64,000 bases of DNA from Gemmatimonadota bacterium (GTDB lineage Bacteria > Gemmatimonadota > Gemmatimonadetes > Gemmatimonadales > GWC2-71-9), in contig JAPULZ010000204.1 of assembly GCA_027294455.1 (NCBI GenBank), positions 36,050 to 100,049 of the forward strand, written 5' to 3'. How positions within the stretch are numbered: position 1 is the first letter of the stretch; each line of letters begins with the position of its first letter. Below are positions 7,765-15,898 of this stretch, piece by piece. The notes beneath the pieces were generated by a model, which worked only from the letters and a program-made list of their open reading frames with translations, had not been told where the DNA came from and did no database searches. The translations under genes were made by a program, and so were the position numbers.

Positions 7765-9765
7765 ATGCCCGATCAGGAGCCGACGCAGCCGACCGAGCCG
7801 GACACACCCTACATCGCGGCCTCGAGCGACCTCCCCGAGATCACGGTCAAGGCGGTCGTGCTCGGTGTGTTGCTCTCCATGACCTTGGCCGGCGCCAACG
7901 CTTACCTGGGCCTGTTTGCGGGGATCACGGTCTCGGCGTCCATTCCCGCGGCCGTCATTTCGATGGCGATCCTCAAGGTGTTCCGCAAATCCAACATCCT
8001 GGAGAACAACATCGTCCAGACCTCGGCATCGGCGGGCGAGAGTCTGGCGGCCGGGGTGATCTTCACGATTCCGGCAATGATTCTCTTGGGGACGTGGACG
8101 GAGTTCCACTACCTGGAGACCACGTTGATCGCCGCTCTGGGCGGCACGATGGGAGTGTTGTTCACCATTCCCTTGCGCCGGGCACTCATCGTCGAGAATC
8201 CGCTGCGATTTCCGGAAGGTGTTGCCACCGCCGAGGTGCTGAAGGTCGGCGATACCGGTGGCAGCGCCGTCAAATACCTCGTTTGGGCCGGGACGATCGG
8301 GGCGTTGTTCAAGCTCGGCGAGACCGGGTTCAAACTCTGGGGTGGTGCCAAGCAAGCGGCTTGGTTCGTGGGCAACTCCGTCGTCTATGTCGGGTCGAAT
8401 CTGTCTCCCGCTCTCGTGGGCGTCGGGTACATCGTCGGTCTCAACATCGCCGTGCTGATCTTCATTGGCGGGGCCATCAACTACCTCATCGCCGTTCCCA
8501 TCGTCGCCGCGATTCAAGGGATTCCGGCTGGTGCCCTCGATCCCGTCAGCGCGGCGAACGCGATCTGGAGTACCCAGACTCGGTATCTCGGTGTGGGATC
8601 GATGGTCGTCGGCGGTTTGTGGGCGTTGATCAACGTGCGCAGCAGTATTGCCAACGGGATCCGATCGGGGGTGGCAGCCTATCGACGTCTTAAGGCCGGC
8701 GAACCCGGCGACCGGCTCGAGCGGGACACCCCCATGCAATGGGTGGGCATGGCCATGGTGTTCTCCGTGGTCCCGATCTTCATCATGTTCTGGTACTTCA
8801 CCGGCAGCGTCGGCGTCGGCTTCGTCATGGCCATCGTGATGTTGATCGCCGGATTTCTGTTCTCGGCGGTGGCGGGATACATGGCGGGCCTCGTAGGGTC
8901 CTCCAACAATCCCATCTCGGGTGTCACCATCGCCACGATCCTCACGGCGGCCCTCTTGCTCGTCGCACTGCTCGGCACCGACAGCGTCATCGGCCCGGCG
9001 GCGGCGGTGCTAATCGGGGCGGTAGTAGCCTGTAGCGCTGCCATCGCCGGCGACAACATGCAGGATCTCAAAGCGGGCCGGATCCTCGGCGCCACTCCCT
9101 ACAAGCAACAGATCATGCAGTTCGTCGGCGTGATCGCCGCCGCAGTGGTCATCGCTCCCGTGCTCTCACTCATCCTCGACGTCTACGGCATCGGCCCGAT
9201 TCGTGGTCTGCAACCAACGACACTCGCCGCACCCCAGGCCTCCCTGATGGCGGCGGTCTCGCAGGGCGTGTTCACTCGTAATCTGCCGTGGTCGATGATC
9301 TTCACCGGGATGGCCATCGCGGTCGTCGTGATCGCCCTCGACAAGGCCTTGGAAGCTAGGGGGAGCGAATTCCGCACGCCCGTGCTCGCGGTGGCGGTGG
9401 GCATCTATCTACCGTTCCAGCTTTCCGTCGCGATCGCTTTCGGCGGCCTTATTGCGTGGGCCGTGAGCCGTTACAATAAAGCGGCGGAACGAAGCGCGCC
9501 GGCGGACGCGCGTCCGGCACTGCAGGAGGCCAGGACGGCAGGAGACCGGCACGGGCTCCTCTTCGCGGCGGGACTCATCACCGGCGAGGCCCTCGTCGGC
9601 ATTCTCGTCGCCATACCGATTGCCGTGACGCGCGATGCCGAGGTGCTCGCGTTTTGGGGCGATCACTCCAGCGTCACGTGGCCGGGCATGGTGTTGCTCG
9701 CGCTCGTGATCTATGGGATCTATCGCGTGGCAAGCGGGGTCACCCGCGAGCGCCTCCGAGCATAA
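7765..9765 (+). CDS. OPT family oligopeptide/metal-chelate transporter
   Basis: A 666-residue integral membrane protein with about 15-16 hydrophobic segments across its whole length. The family signature region NNIVQTSASAGESLAAG lies near residue 78, preceded by GLFAGITVSASIPAAV, and SNNPISGVTIATI follows in the second half. OPT proteins are proton-coupled importers of small peptides or metal chelates across the cytoplasmic membrane. A CATAAT at 7731-7736 may be a -10 box but lacks a clear -35. The neighbouring peptidases and the amidohydrolase fit a role in peptide uptake, though this is inference. The ATG follows a GGGAG about four bases away. Confidence 0.92.
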   Translation: MPDQEPTQPTEPDTPYIAASSDLPEITVKAVVLGVLLSMTLAGANAYLGLFAGITVSASIPAAVISMAILKVFRKSNILENNIVQTSASAGESLAAGVIFTIPAMILLGTWTEFHYLETTLIAALGGTMGVLFTIPLRRALIVENPLRFPEGVATAEVLKVGDTGGSAVKYLVWAGTIGALFKLGETGFKLWGGAKQAAWFVGNSVVYVGSNLSPALVGVGYIVGLNIAVLIFIGGAINYLIAVPIVAAIQGIPAGALDPVSAANAIWSTQTRYLGVGSMVVGGLWALINVRSSIANGIRSGVAAYRRLKAGEPGDRLERDTPMQWVGMAMVFSVVPIFIMFWYFTGSVGVGFVMAIVMLIAGFLFSAVAGYMAGLVGSSNNPISGVTIATILTAALLLVALLGTDSVIGPAAAVLIGAVVACSAAIAGDNMQDLKAGRILGATPYKQQIMQFVGVIAAAVVIAPVLSLILDVYGIGPIRGLQPTTLAAPQASLMAAVSQGVFTRNLPWSMIFTGMAIAVVVIALDKALEARGSEFRTPVLAVAVGIYLPFQLSVAIAFGGLIAWAVSRYNKAAERSAPADARPALQEARTAGDRHGLLFAAGLITGEALVGILVAIPIAVTRDAEVLAFWGDHSSVTWPGMVLLALVIYGIYRVASGVTRERLRA

Positions 9766-9788
9766 CGGAGAAAACAGGACTAAAATCA

Positions 9789-11138
9789 ATGAACCACGAC
9801 ACGATTCGAACAAAAACGATTGCGGGCCTTGCGCTCGCTCTTGCGCTCGCAACCCCACTCCAAAGCCTGGCCCAGCAGCCGACGTTGGCCCTGGTCGGTG
9901 GGCGGGTGCTGGACGGATTCGGGGGACCACCGATCGAAAACGGCGTTTTGTTGATCCTCGACGATCGGATCGTTGCGATGGGCACGCGCGACCAGGTCGA
10001 CGTGCCGCCCGGCACGCCCGTCGTCGCCACCGACGGCATGACGGTCATGCCGGGTCTCTTCGACATGCACGTGCACATGATGCTGCTAGGACACGGAGAC
10101 TACGAGAGGTGGCATGATCTGTTCGGCGACAGCTTCGCCGAGGAGGTCATGCCGATCGCGGCCCGGCAGTTGCTCGAAGCAGGCGTGACCTCGGCGCGAG
10201 ACCTCGGTGCTCCGCTCGAGGCCATACTCGACCTCAAGCGACGCATCAGCGACGGGGAGATTCCGGGACCCCGCATGTTTGTGTCGGGGCCGTTTATCCA
10301 ACACGCCCCGTACGAACCGTGGGAAGCGGCGTACCGCTGGGGCGTGAACGGTGCCGCCGATGCCCGGCGGAAGGTCCAACAGATCATTGACGCCGGTGTC
10401 GACGTCATCAAGCTCATCGATCAAGATCAGCTCACCGATGAAGAAGTTGCGGCCGTGGTCGAGACCGCCCACGCGGCGGGGAAGCCGGTAGTGGCTCACG
10501 CGCACCGGCCCGAAGAGATCCGCGTCGGGCTCAAGCACGGGATCGACAACTTCGAACACACCGGACTCGCGACCGCCCCCGGTTACCCGGAGGACATTCT
10601 CGAGCTGCTCAGGGAACGCAACACCTCGCTCTACTGGACCCCCACGATCTCGCCGCTCTACGTGATGCAGTACAGCGGTGAGGTGTTTCCCGAACGGCTG
10701 GACGATCCCGCGTGGCAGGCGGCCATGCCGACCGCCATGGCAAACGAGATTCGCGCGTCACTCGAAAACATCCCGCACTTGCCATATTACGCCCTGTTCC
10801 CGAGCAGGATTCCTCTGCTGCCCACGAAGTTCCAGCAGATCCGGGAGACCGGCGTGCGCCTGCTCATCGGCACCGATGCCGGAATCCCGTCCATGTTCCA
10901 CAGCGACGCCACATGGCGCGAGATGGCCATGTGGGTCGAGCTGGGCGTGTCGCCGATGGAAGTCATCCAGGCCGCCACGCTCTGGCCTGCCCGGTTTCTG
11001 GGGGTCGAAGACGAGCTCGGCACGCTGGCGCCCGGCAGACTGGCAGACATCATCGCCGTGCGAGGCGACCCGTTGCACGAGATGGAGGTTCTAAGAAACG
11101 TCGACGTGGTGATTCAGGGCGGGCGGCGAGTGAGGTAG
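9789..11138 (+). CDS. secreted amidohydrolase, imidazolonepropionase-like
   Basis: A 449-residue metal-dependent hydrolase with an N-terminal signal peptide (Ala/Leu core ending near LAQQP). The metal motif HVHMM follows GLFDM, the bridging-Lys region reads VIKLIDQDQ, later His ligands appear in PVVAHAHRPEE and FEHTGLA, and the catalytic Asp is in LIGTDAGIPS. The small beta-sandwich is formed by the N- and C-terminal ends (LALVGGRVLDG and GRLADIIAVRGDPL). Exported members often cleave acyl-amino acids or prolyl dipeptides, but the substrate here is unknown. The ATG at 9789 is supported by the signal peptide beginning there. It lies 23 bases after the OPT gene. Confidence 0.88.
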   Translation: MNHDTIRTKTIAGLALALALATPLQSLAQQPTLALVGGRVLDGFGGPPIENGVLLILDDRIVAMGTRDQVDVPPGTPVVATDGMTVMPGLFDMHVHMMLLGHGDYERWHDLFGDSFAEEVMPIAARQLLEAGVTSARDLGAPLEAILDLKRRISDGEIPGPRMFVSGPFIQHAPYEPWEAAYRWGVNGAADARRKVQQIIDAGVDVIKLIDQDQLTDEEVAAVVETAHAAGKPVVAHAHRPEEIRVGLKHGIDNFEHTGLATAPGYPEDILELLRERNTSLYWTPTISPLYVMQYSGEVFPERLDDPAWQAAMPTAMANEIRASLENIPHLPYYALFPSRIPLLPTKFQQIRETGVRLLIGTDAGIPSMFHSDATWREMAMWVELGVSPMEVIQAATLWPARFLGVEDELGTLAPGRLADIIAVRGDPLHEMEVLRNVDVVIQGGRRVR

Positions 11139-11152
11139 GATACGTCCCGCGC

Positions 11153-11386
11153 TCAGTGCACGGAGGCGCTCTGCAACAGCGCCTGCAGCTCCTCGACGGA
11201 CAGGGACTCCAAGTCACCCTGCACCTCGACAGCGAATCCCGCGTAGCGTCTGGGACGCCGGGCGTCGACGCAGGAAAATTGCAGGATCGGGCGGTGCACC
11301 CGACGGTTCAGGTAGCCCGAGGTCCGGCCGTGGCTGATCAACTCCGCGCGCCAGCGAGTGCCCTCGGCGTCCTCAAATTCGCGCAT
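11153..11386 (-). CDS. small conserved protein, unknown function
   Basis: This 77-residue soluble protein is not assignable to a function. It begins REFEDAEGTRWRAEL, contains SHGRTSGYLN and ends with a Glu/Leu-rich helix (SLSVEELQALLQ). From memory, similar short proteins occur in related Gemmatimonadota-like genomes, which suggests a lineage-restricted family. It is oriented tail to tail with the amidohydrolase (14-base gap) and head to head with the M42 peptidase. Its start codon lies inside a TGACGTCA octamer. Confidence 0.6.
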   Translation of the reverse strand: MREFEDAEGTRWRAELISHGRTSGYLNRRVHRPILQFSCVDARRPRRYAGFAVEVQGDLESLSVEELQALLQSASVH

Positions 11387-11448
11387 GACGTCAATCTACG
11401 AGGTGGTAGGTCCGTCGCGGAAGCCGAGTTGCACGTTTGGTGACGTCA
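11386..11448. promoter_or_regulatory. paired TGACGTCA palindromes in a divergent promoter region
   Basis: Identical 8-base palindromes occur at 11386-11393 and 11441-11448, 55 bases apart, between the small minus-strand gene and the M42 peptidase. The second is flanked by a weak -35-like TTGCAC (11429-11434) and a TA-containing segment near 11454-11460. The arrangement resembles a two-site operator; no cognate regulator is known. Confidence 0.3.
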
Positions 11449-11486
11449 CGCCGTTACCCTAGCGGCACATTCATCAGGAAGAGGCC

Positions 11487-12554
11487 ATGAAGAAAAAGTC
11501 GTTGGCGTTTTTGGAACGATTGCTCGATACACCCGGCCCGTCCGGCTTCGAAACCGCCCCAGCCCGGTTGTGGCGAAAAGAGGCGGAAGGGTTCGCCGCG
11601 CGGGTGACCAGCGACGTGCAGGGAAACTCCCTCGCGGCCATAAACCCCGACGGCGCCCCACGGGTGATGTTCGCCGGGCACATCGATGAGATCGGCCTCA
11701 TGGTCGTCCACATCGACGACGAAGGATTCCTCTACTTCTCCACGATCGGCGGCTGGGATTCGCAGGTGCTGGTCGGCCAGCGCGTGATCCTGGCCACGAA
11801 AGACGGTCCCGTGGCCGGCGTGATCGGCCGCAAGGCGGTACACCTCATCAAGGAGGCCGACAAGAACAAGATCGCCAAGGCGAGCGACCTCTGGATCGAC
11901 ATCGGCGCCACCTCGAAAGATGACGCCCTGTCGCGCGCCCGTGTCGGCGATCCGGCGGTCCTGGCGGCACCGATGCTCGAGTTTCCGGGCGGCCGTATCG
12001 CGTCGCGCAGCATCGACAATCGCATCGGCGCGTTCGTGGTGCTCGAAGCCCTGCGCTTGCTGGCCGCCGACGACCCCGCGGCAGCCGTGTTTGCCGTCGC
12101 CACGACCCAGGAGGAGATCGCCTGGTCGGGCGGCGGCGCCCGTACCTCAGCCACGTACCTCGAGCCCAACGTGGCCTTGGTGGTGGACGTCACCCACGCC
12201 ACCGACCATCCGGACGTGGAGAAGAAGGAAGCGGGAGACTACCGCTTGGGAGGTGGGCCGGTGCTCTCCAGGGGATCGGCCGTCAACGGCGCGGTGTTCG
12301 ACCTACTCGTGCAAACCGCCGAGGAGGAGAAGATCCGGTACAGCGTCGCCGCCGCGCCTGCCGCCACCGGAACCGACGCCGACTCCATCCACACCGCCCT
12401 GCGGGGCATCGCCACCGGTCTGGTCTCCGTCCCCAACCGGTACATGCACACTCCGAACGAAATGGTGGACCTGGACGATCTCGACAACGCAGCCAAACTG
12501 CTGGCCGCGTTCGCCAGACGCGTGACGAAGGAGATGGACTTCATCCCGCGGTAA
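11487..12554 (+). CDS. M42 family glutamyl/leucyl aminopeptidase
   Basis: A 355-residue cytoplasmic tetrahedral-type aminopeptidase that trims peptides to amino acids with two metal ions. Metal-binding segments seen in order are FAGHIDEIGLMV (His, catalytic Asp two residues on), SIDNRIGAFV (bridging Asp), TQEEIAWSGG (catalytic Glu-Glu), VVDVTHATDHP (Asp), and the late His in VPNRYMHTPNEMV. Length is typical for the family. AGGAAGAGG lies just before the ATG. Together with the OPT transporter and the M28 enzyme it suggests a peptide-utilisation neighbourhood. Confidence 0.93.
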   Translation: MKKKSLAFLERLLDTPGPSGFETAPARLWRKEAEGFAARVTSDVQGNSLAAINPDGAPRVMFAGHIDEIGLMVVHIDDEGFLYFSTIGGWDSQVLVGQRVILATKDGPVAGVIGRKAVHLIKEADKNKIAKASDLWIDIGATSKDDALSRARVGDPAVLAAPMLEFPGGRIASRSIDNRIGAFVVLEALRLLAADDPAAAVFAVATTQEEIAWSGGGARTSATYLEPNVALVVDVTHATDHPDVEKKEAGDYRLGGGPVLSRGSAVNGAVFDLLVQTAEEEKIRYSVAAAPAATGTDADSIHTALRGIATGLVSVPNRYMHTPNEMVDLDDLDNAAKLLAAFARRVTKEMDFIPR

Positions 12555-12654
12555 CCTCCACGGCCTTCGCATTTTTCGTTGCGGACATATCTTTCCTAGC
12601 CCGCCACGCGGAAGTGGCGGTCTCGGCCATACGTACGCGACCCGGAACGTCCCC

Positions 12655-13923
12655 ATGAGACACAAATCCTCGGTTGTCTTCCTGCTCCTCCTGGCCCTCT
12701 CCTCCGGAGCCGCCGCCCAGTCTCCAACCATGTCGACCGCGGCCACCCGGATTCTCCAGGACGTCTCCTTCCTCGCCGACGACGCCCGGCAAGGGCGCGG
12801 TGTGGGCACCGCCGGCCTGGATGCAGCGGCGGAGTACATCGCCGACCGGTTCGCTGAAATCGGCTTGGCATGGGGGGCCGACGGTGGCTTCCTGCAGCCG
12901 TTCACCATATCCGAATCGGCACCCGCCGCCGCCCACGCGGGGCTGGGTAGCGTGCCCGTCCGGAACGTCGTCGGCATCATTCCGGGAAAGGGGGCGCTGA
13001 AAGGGCAGGCGGTTGTGGTGGGAGCACATTACGACCACTTGGGCTATGGGGGATTCGGGAGCCTGGATCCGGACAGCGTCGACGTAGTACACAACGGCGC
13101 GGATGACAACGCCTCCGGTACGGCGGTGATGATCGAGATCGCACGCACGCTGCGAGAAAAGTCGGGCGATAACGTGCGGACCTTCGTGTTCGTCGCCTTC
13201 ACCGCCGAGGAGTTGGGGCTCATCGGATCCGACTATTACGTGAAGAACCCAGCGCTCGGGAACGACTCGACGTTTGCCATGGTGAACCTCGACATGGTTG
13301 GCCGCATGGTGGAGAATCGCGTCGCGGCCTTCGGCGCCGAGACGGCCGAGGAGTTCCCATCACTCCTCGACTCGATCAACGCCGACTACCAGCTCACCAT
13401 CGCCGCCTCGGGCGACGGCTTCGGCCGGAGCGATCAACAGTCGTTCTTCACGCAGAAGATCCCAGTGCTCCACTTCTTCACCGGATCCCACGAGGACTAC
13501 CACCGCACGAGCGACGACACCGCACTCATCAACGCCGACGGGGCGGCGACCGTGGCGTCGTTCGTGGCGGATCTCACCTGGGCATTGGCGACCAGGCGGG
13601 CCCCGCTGAGCTTCGTCGATGCCGAACCGCCGACGATGACCACGTCCGGCGGGTACGGCGCCTACCTGGGATCGATTCCCGACATGACGGAGTCACCCAA
13701 CGGCGTGCGGCTCTCCGGCGTGCGTGCGGGCAGCCCCGCGGACGACGCCGGCATCGAGGCGGGTGACATCCTGATCCGAATCGGGGAGTTCACGATCACG
13801 GATCTCTACGAGATGACCGACGCGCTCCGCGCACACAAACCCGGCGACCGTGTCGTCATCCGCCTGCGCCGCGGAGCCGAAGTGCTCGAAGTCGAAGCGA
13901 CGCTCGGGAGGCGGGGTGGGTGA
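12655..13923 (+). CDS. secreted M28 aminopeptidase with C-terminal PDZ domain
   Basis: A 422-residue exported zinc aminopeptidase. A signal peptide ends near AAAQ22. The M28 domain follows with VVVGAHYDHLGYG (His, Asp), HNGADDNASGTAVM (bridging Asp), FVAFTAEELGLIGS (catalytic Glu-Glu), NLDMVGRM (Asp) and a late His in SHEDYHRTSDD. A PDZ domain occupies about residues 335-420, with LSGVRAGSPADDAGIEAGD typical of the carboxylate-binding loop region. The PDZ domain could recruit peptides or partner proteins in the periplasm. Its 3' end overlaps the next start by 8 bases. Confidence 0.9.
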   Translation: MRHKSSVVFLLLLALSSGAAAQSPTMSTAATRILQDVSFLADDARQGRGVGTAGLDAAAEYIADRFAEIGLAWGADGGFLQPFTISESAPAAAHAGLGSVPVRNVVGIIPGKGALKGQAVVVGAHYDHLGYGGFGSLDPDSVDVVHNGADDNASGTAVMIEIARTLREKSGDNVRTFVFVAFTAEELGLIGSDYYVKNPALGNDSTFAMVNLDMVGRMVENRVAAFGAETAEEFPSLLDSINADYQLTIAASGDGFGRSDQQSFFTQKIPVLHFFTGSHEDYHRTSDDTALINADGAATVASFVADLTWALATRRAPLSFVDAEPPTMTTSGGYGAYLGSIPDMTESPNGVRLSGVRAGSPADDAGIEAGDILIRIGEFTITDLYEMTDALRAHKPGDRVVIRLRRGAEVLEVEATLGRRGG

Positions 13924-14383
13924 AGCGGTTTTGAAATTCGAGCCGATCGCCAAAGCTCTCCACGCGGCCTTTTGTCGTGACGTCGGGCGCACCGAATTGC
14001 TGCAACTCGCCGCGACGCACATCCGGTCCGCCGGCCCTCCCTATACGTCGGTATACATGTACATGATGAACGAAAGAGCGGACACGCTCGAGCTGGCGGC
14101 GTTCGACGGGAGGGAAACAGAGCACGCAAAGATTTCACTGGACAAGGGACTGTGCGGCAAGGCAGTTACCGACAAGGCCGACTTGAACGTCCCCGACGTC
14201 TCGGCATCGCCCGAATACCTCGCCTGCAACCTGGAGACGCGGTCCGAGCTCATCGTGCTCATCCGGCGGCACCAAGAGATCTTGGGACAGATCGACATCG
14301 ACAGCGATGTCCCCGACGGATTCGATTCGGCCGAGGAAGCGGCGGTGCGGGGAGTGGCTGACGCCCTCGCCGCGCTCATCTAG
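13916..14383 (+). CDS. GAF protein resembling free methionine-R-sulfoxide reductase
   Basis: 155 residues forming one GAF domain. The second half matches the fRMsr pattern: GLCGKAV (Cys80), VPDVSASPEYLACNLETRSE (Cys104, the expected catalytic position) and GQIDIDS. The first half lacks the Cys that fRMsr proteins usually carry before GxCG (here FDGRETEHAKI), and the usual Trp-Gly motif is missing. It may reduce free Met-R-sulfoxide with an altered Cys relay, or it may be a sensor. The GTG start at 13916 has GGGAGG four bases before it and overlaps the M28 stop by 8 bases. Longer upstream translation would only shadow the peptidase. Confidence 0.75.
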   Translation: MGEAVLKFEPIAKALHAAFCRDVGRTELLQLAATHIRSAGPPYTSVYMYMMNERADTLELAAFDGRETEHAKISLDKGLCGKAVTDKADLNVPDVSASPEYLACNLETRSELIVLIRRHQEILGQIDIDSDVPDGFDSAEEAAVRGVADALAALI

Positions 14384-14398
14384 CACGGGACACTCCCG

Positions 14399-15232
14399 AT
14401 GACCGCACACCACGAGGAGGTAAACGGGGTCGACTTGTTCGTGCGCCATGTCGGAAACGGTCCCGACGTCGTGGTGTTGCACGGCGGACCGGGCGCACAC
14501 CACGACTACCTCCTGCCCCACTTCGACATGCTCGCCACGGGGCGCCGCCTCCGCTATTACGACCAGCGCGGTGGCGGCCGGTCCCCCGTGTCACGGGAGA
14601 CAGCAACCGGATGGCGCGAGCACGTGGCCGACCTCGACGCTCTGATCACCACGTGGAACATCGCCCCGGTGACCATCGTCGGATACTCCTGGGGCGGATT
14701 GCTGGCCCTGTTATACCTGACCGAACATGCCGATCGCGTGGGTCGTCTGGCGCTGGTGTCGTCGGCGCCCGCCCATGCCCCGGCCCGGCGGGAACTCGAG
14801 CGACGTCTCGCGGAACGGATGCGGGCACCGGAGATCGTCGAGGCCAGAACGCAACTGCGGGCTTCCGGCTTGCGCGAGCGCGATCCTGACGCCTACCGGC
14901 AACGGGCGTTCGAGCTTTCGGTGGCGGGATATTTCACGCATCCGCAGCAGGCCCGCGCGCTCACACCGTTTCGCGTCACCGAGCGCACCCAGCGGGCTGT
15001 GTGGGAAAGTCTCGGGGAGTACGACCTGCGGGAGAAACTCGCCGCGGTTTCGGTTCCGGCGTTCGTCATGCACGGCAGGCACGATGCCATCCCGCTGTCG
15101 ACGGCGGAAGAAACGGCGCGGCTGCTCGGCGCCGAGTGCTTGGTGATGGAACACTCCGCACATGTACCCTACGTGGAGGAGACCCAGCATTTCGTGGCCG
15201 CGTTGAACCAGTTTCTCCCACGGGCAACGTGA
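14399..15232 (+). CDS. alpha/beta hydrolase, proline iminopeptidase-like
   Basis: A 277-residue alpha/beta hydrolase. The oxyanion-loop motif is VVLHGGPGAHHDY, the nucleophile elbow is GYSWGG, the acid is probably Asp in MHGRHDAIP, and the His is in EHSAHVPYVEE. HGGPG and DQRGGGRSP together are typical of prolyl iminopeptidases (S33), which remove N-terminal proline. No signal peptide is present. The stop codon overlaps the next gene by 4 bases (GTGA), implying coupled translation. Confidence 0.85.
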   Translation: MTAHHEEVNGVDLFVRHVGNGPDVVVLHGGPGAHHDYLLPHFDMLATGRRLRYYDQRGGGRSPVSRETATGWREHVADLDALITTWNIAPVTIVGYSWGGLLALLYLTEHADRVGRLALVSSAPAHAPARRELERRLAERMRAPEIVEARTQLRASGLRERDPDAYRQRAFELSVAGYFTHPQQARALTPFRVTERTQRAVWESLGEYDLREKLAAVSVPAFVMHGRHDAIPLSTAEETARLLGAECLVMEHSAHVPYVEETQHFVAALNQFLPRAT

Positions 15233-15882
15233 CCCGCCTCCACCCGTTCGATTTCATGTTCGCCGACTTCGCGCGGGAGCATTTTCCAGCGATTCAAAAA
15301 GAGGCCCCGAATCCGAACGTCGACCTGGGCACGATGGCGCGGCTCCCGGCCACACAGAACGCGCTCCGCGTCCTCGGCGCCCCGGATGCCGACGCGAGCG
15401 CCCCGGCACTGGACGAGTATCTCACCCTGCTGTTTGCCACGTATCGTTTTTGGACCGCGGGCCGGCCGAGCTTGTCGGTGGGCAAGACCCGCCTGGAGGA
15501 GGTGCTCGCCCACCCTCCCATGGGACACCGGGCGATCCCCGACGGGGCGTGTTACATCCAGCTTCCGGAGCGGCTGTTCTGGGCCACCATCGGCGAGGAC
15601 GCGCCCCACGAGCCCGTCGACGGCATGTTCGTCATCGGCAACGCGGCCGGAGGAGACCTCACGGTCGTGGCCGTCCTCGGTTTCCGGGCCGGCCGCGAAG
15701 GCTTCTCCCAAGTCACGGTGGCGGCAAGCGTCGCGGAAATCGCCGCGGCGGAGACCACACTGCGAACGCCGCCCTTCGCACCCGTGATGGAGGGAGGAGC
15801 CGAAGCCGGGTTTCACTCCGTGACGTCCGAGGCCGAGCTGCTCCACTTGACCCGTCTCGCGCTCGATTCGGCCACCGAGTAG
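15229..15882 (+). CDS. conserved hypothetical protein
   Basis: A 217-residue protein with no recognised catalytic motif. It starts at a GTG that overlaps the previous stop by 4 bases; an ATG at 15256 is an alternative. The middle contains LPERLFWATIG and an EPVDGMFVIGN segment, followed by an alternating beta-rich region (LTVVAVLGFR). It looks soluble and cytoplasmic. Tight coupling to the hydrolase suggests a linked role, but I cannot name one. Confidence 0.65.
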   Translation: MTRLHPFDFMFADFAREHFPAIQKEAPNPNVDLGTMARLPATQNALRVLGAPDADASAPALDEYLTLLFATYRFWTAGRPSLSVGKTRLEEVLAHPPMGHRAIPDGACYIQLPERLFWATIGEDAPHEPVDGMFVIGNAAGGDLTVVAVLGFRAGREGFSQVTVAASVAEIAAAETTLRTPPFAPVMEGGAEAGFHSVTSEAELLHLTRLALDSATE

Positions 15883-15898
15883 CTTCAATTCACCATAT

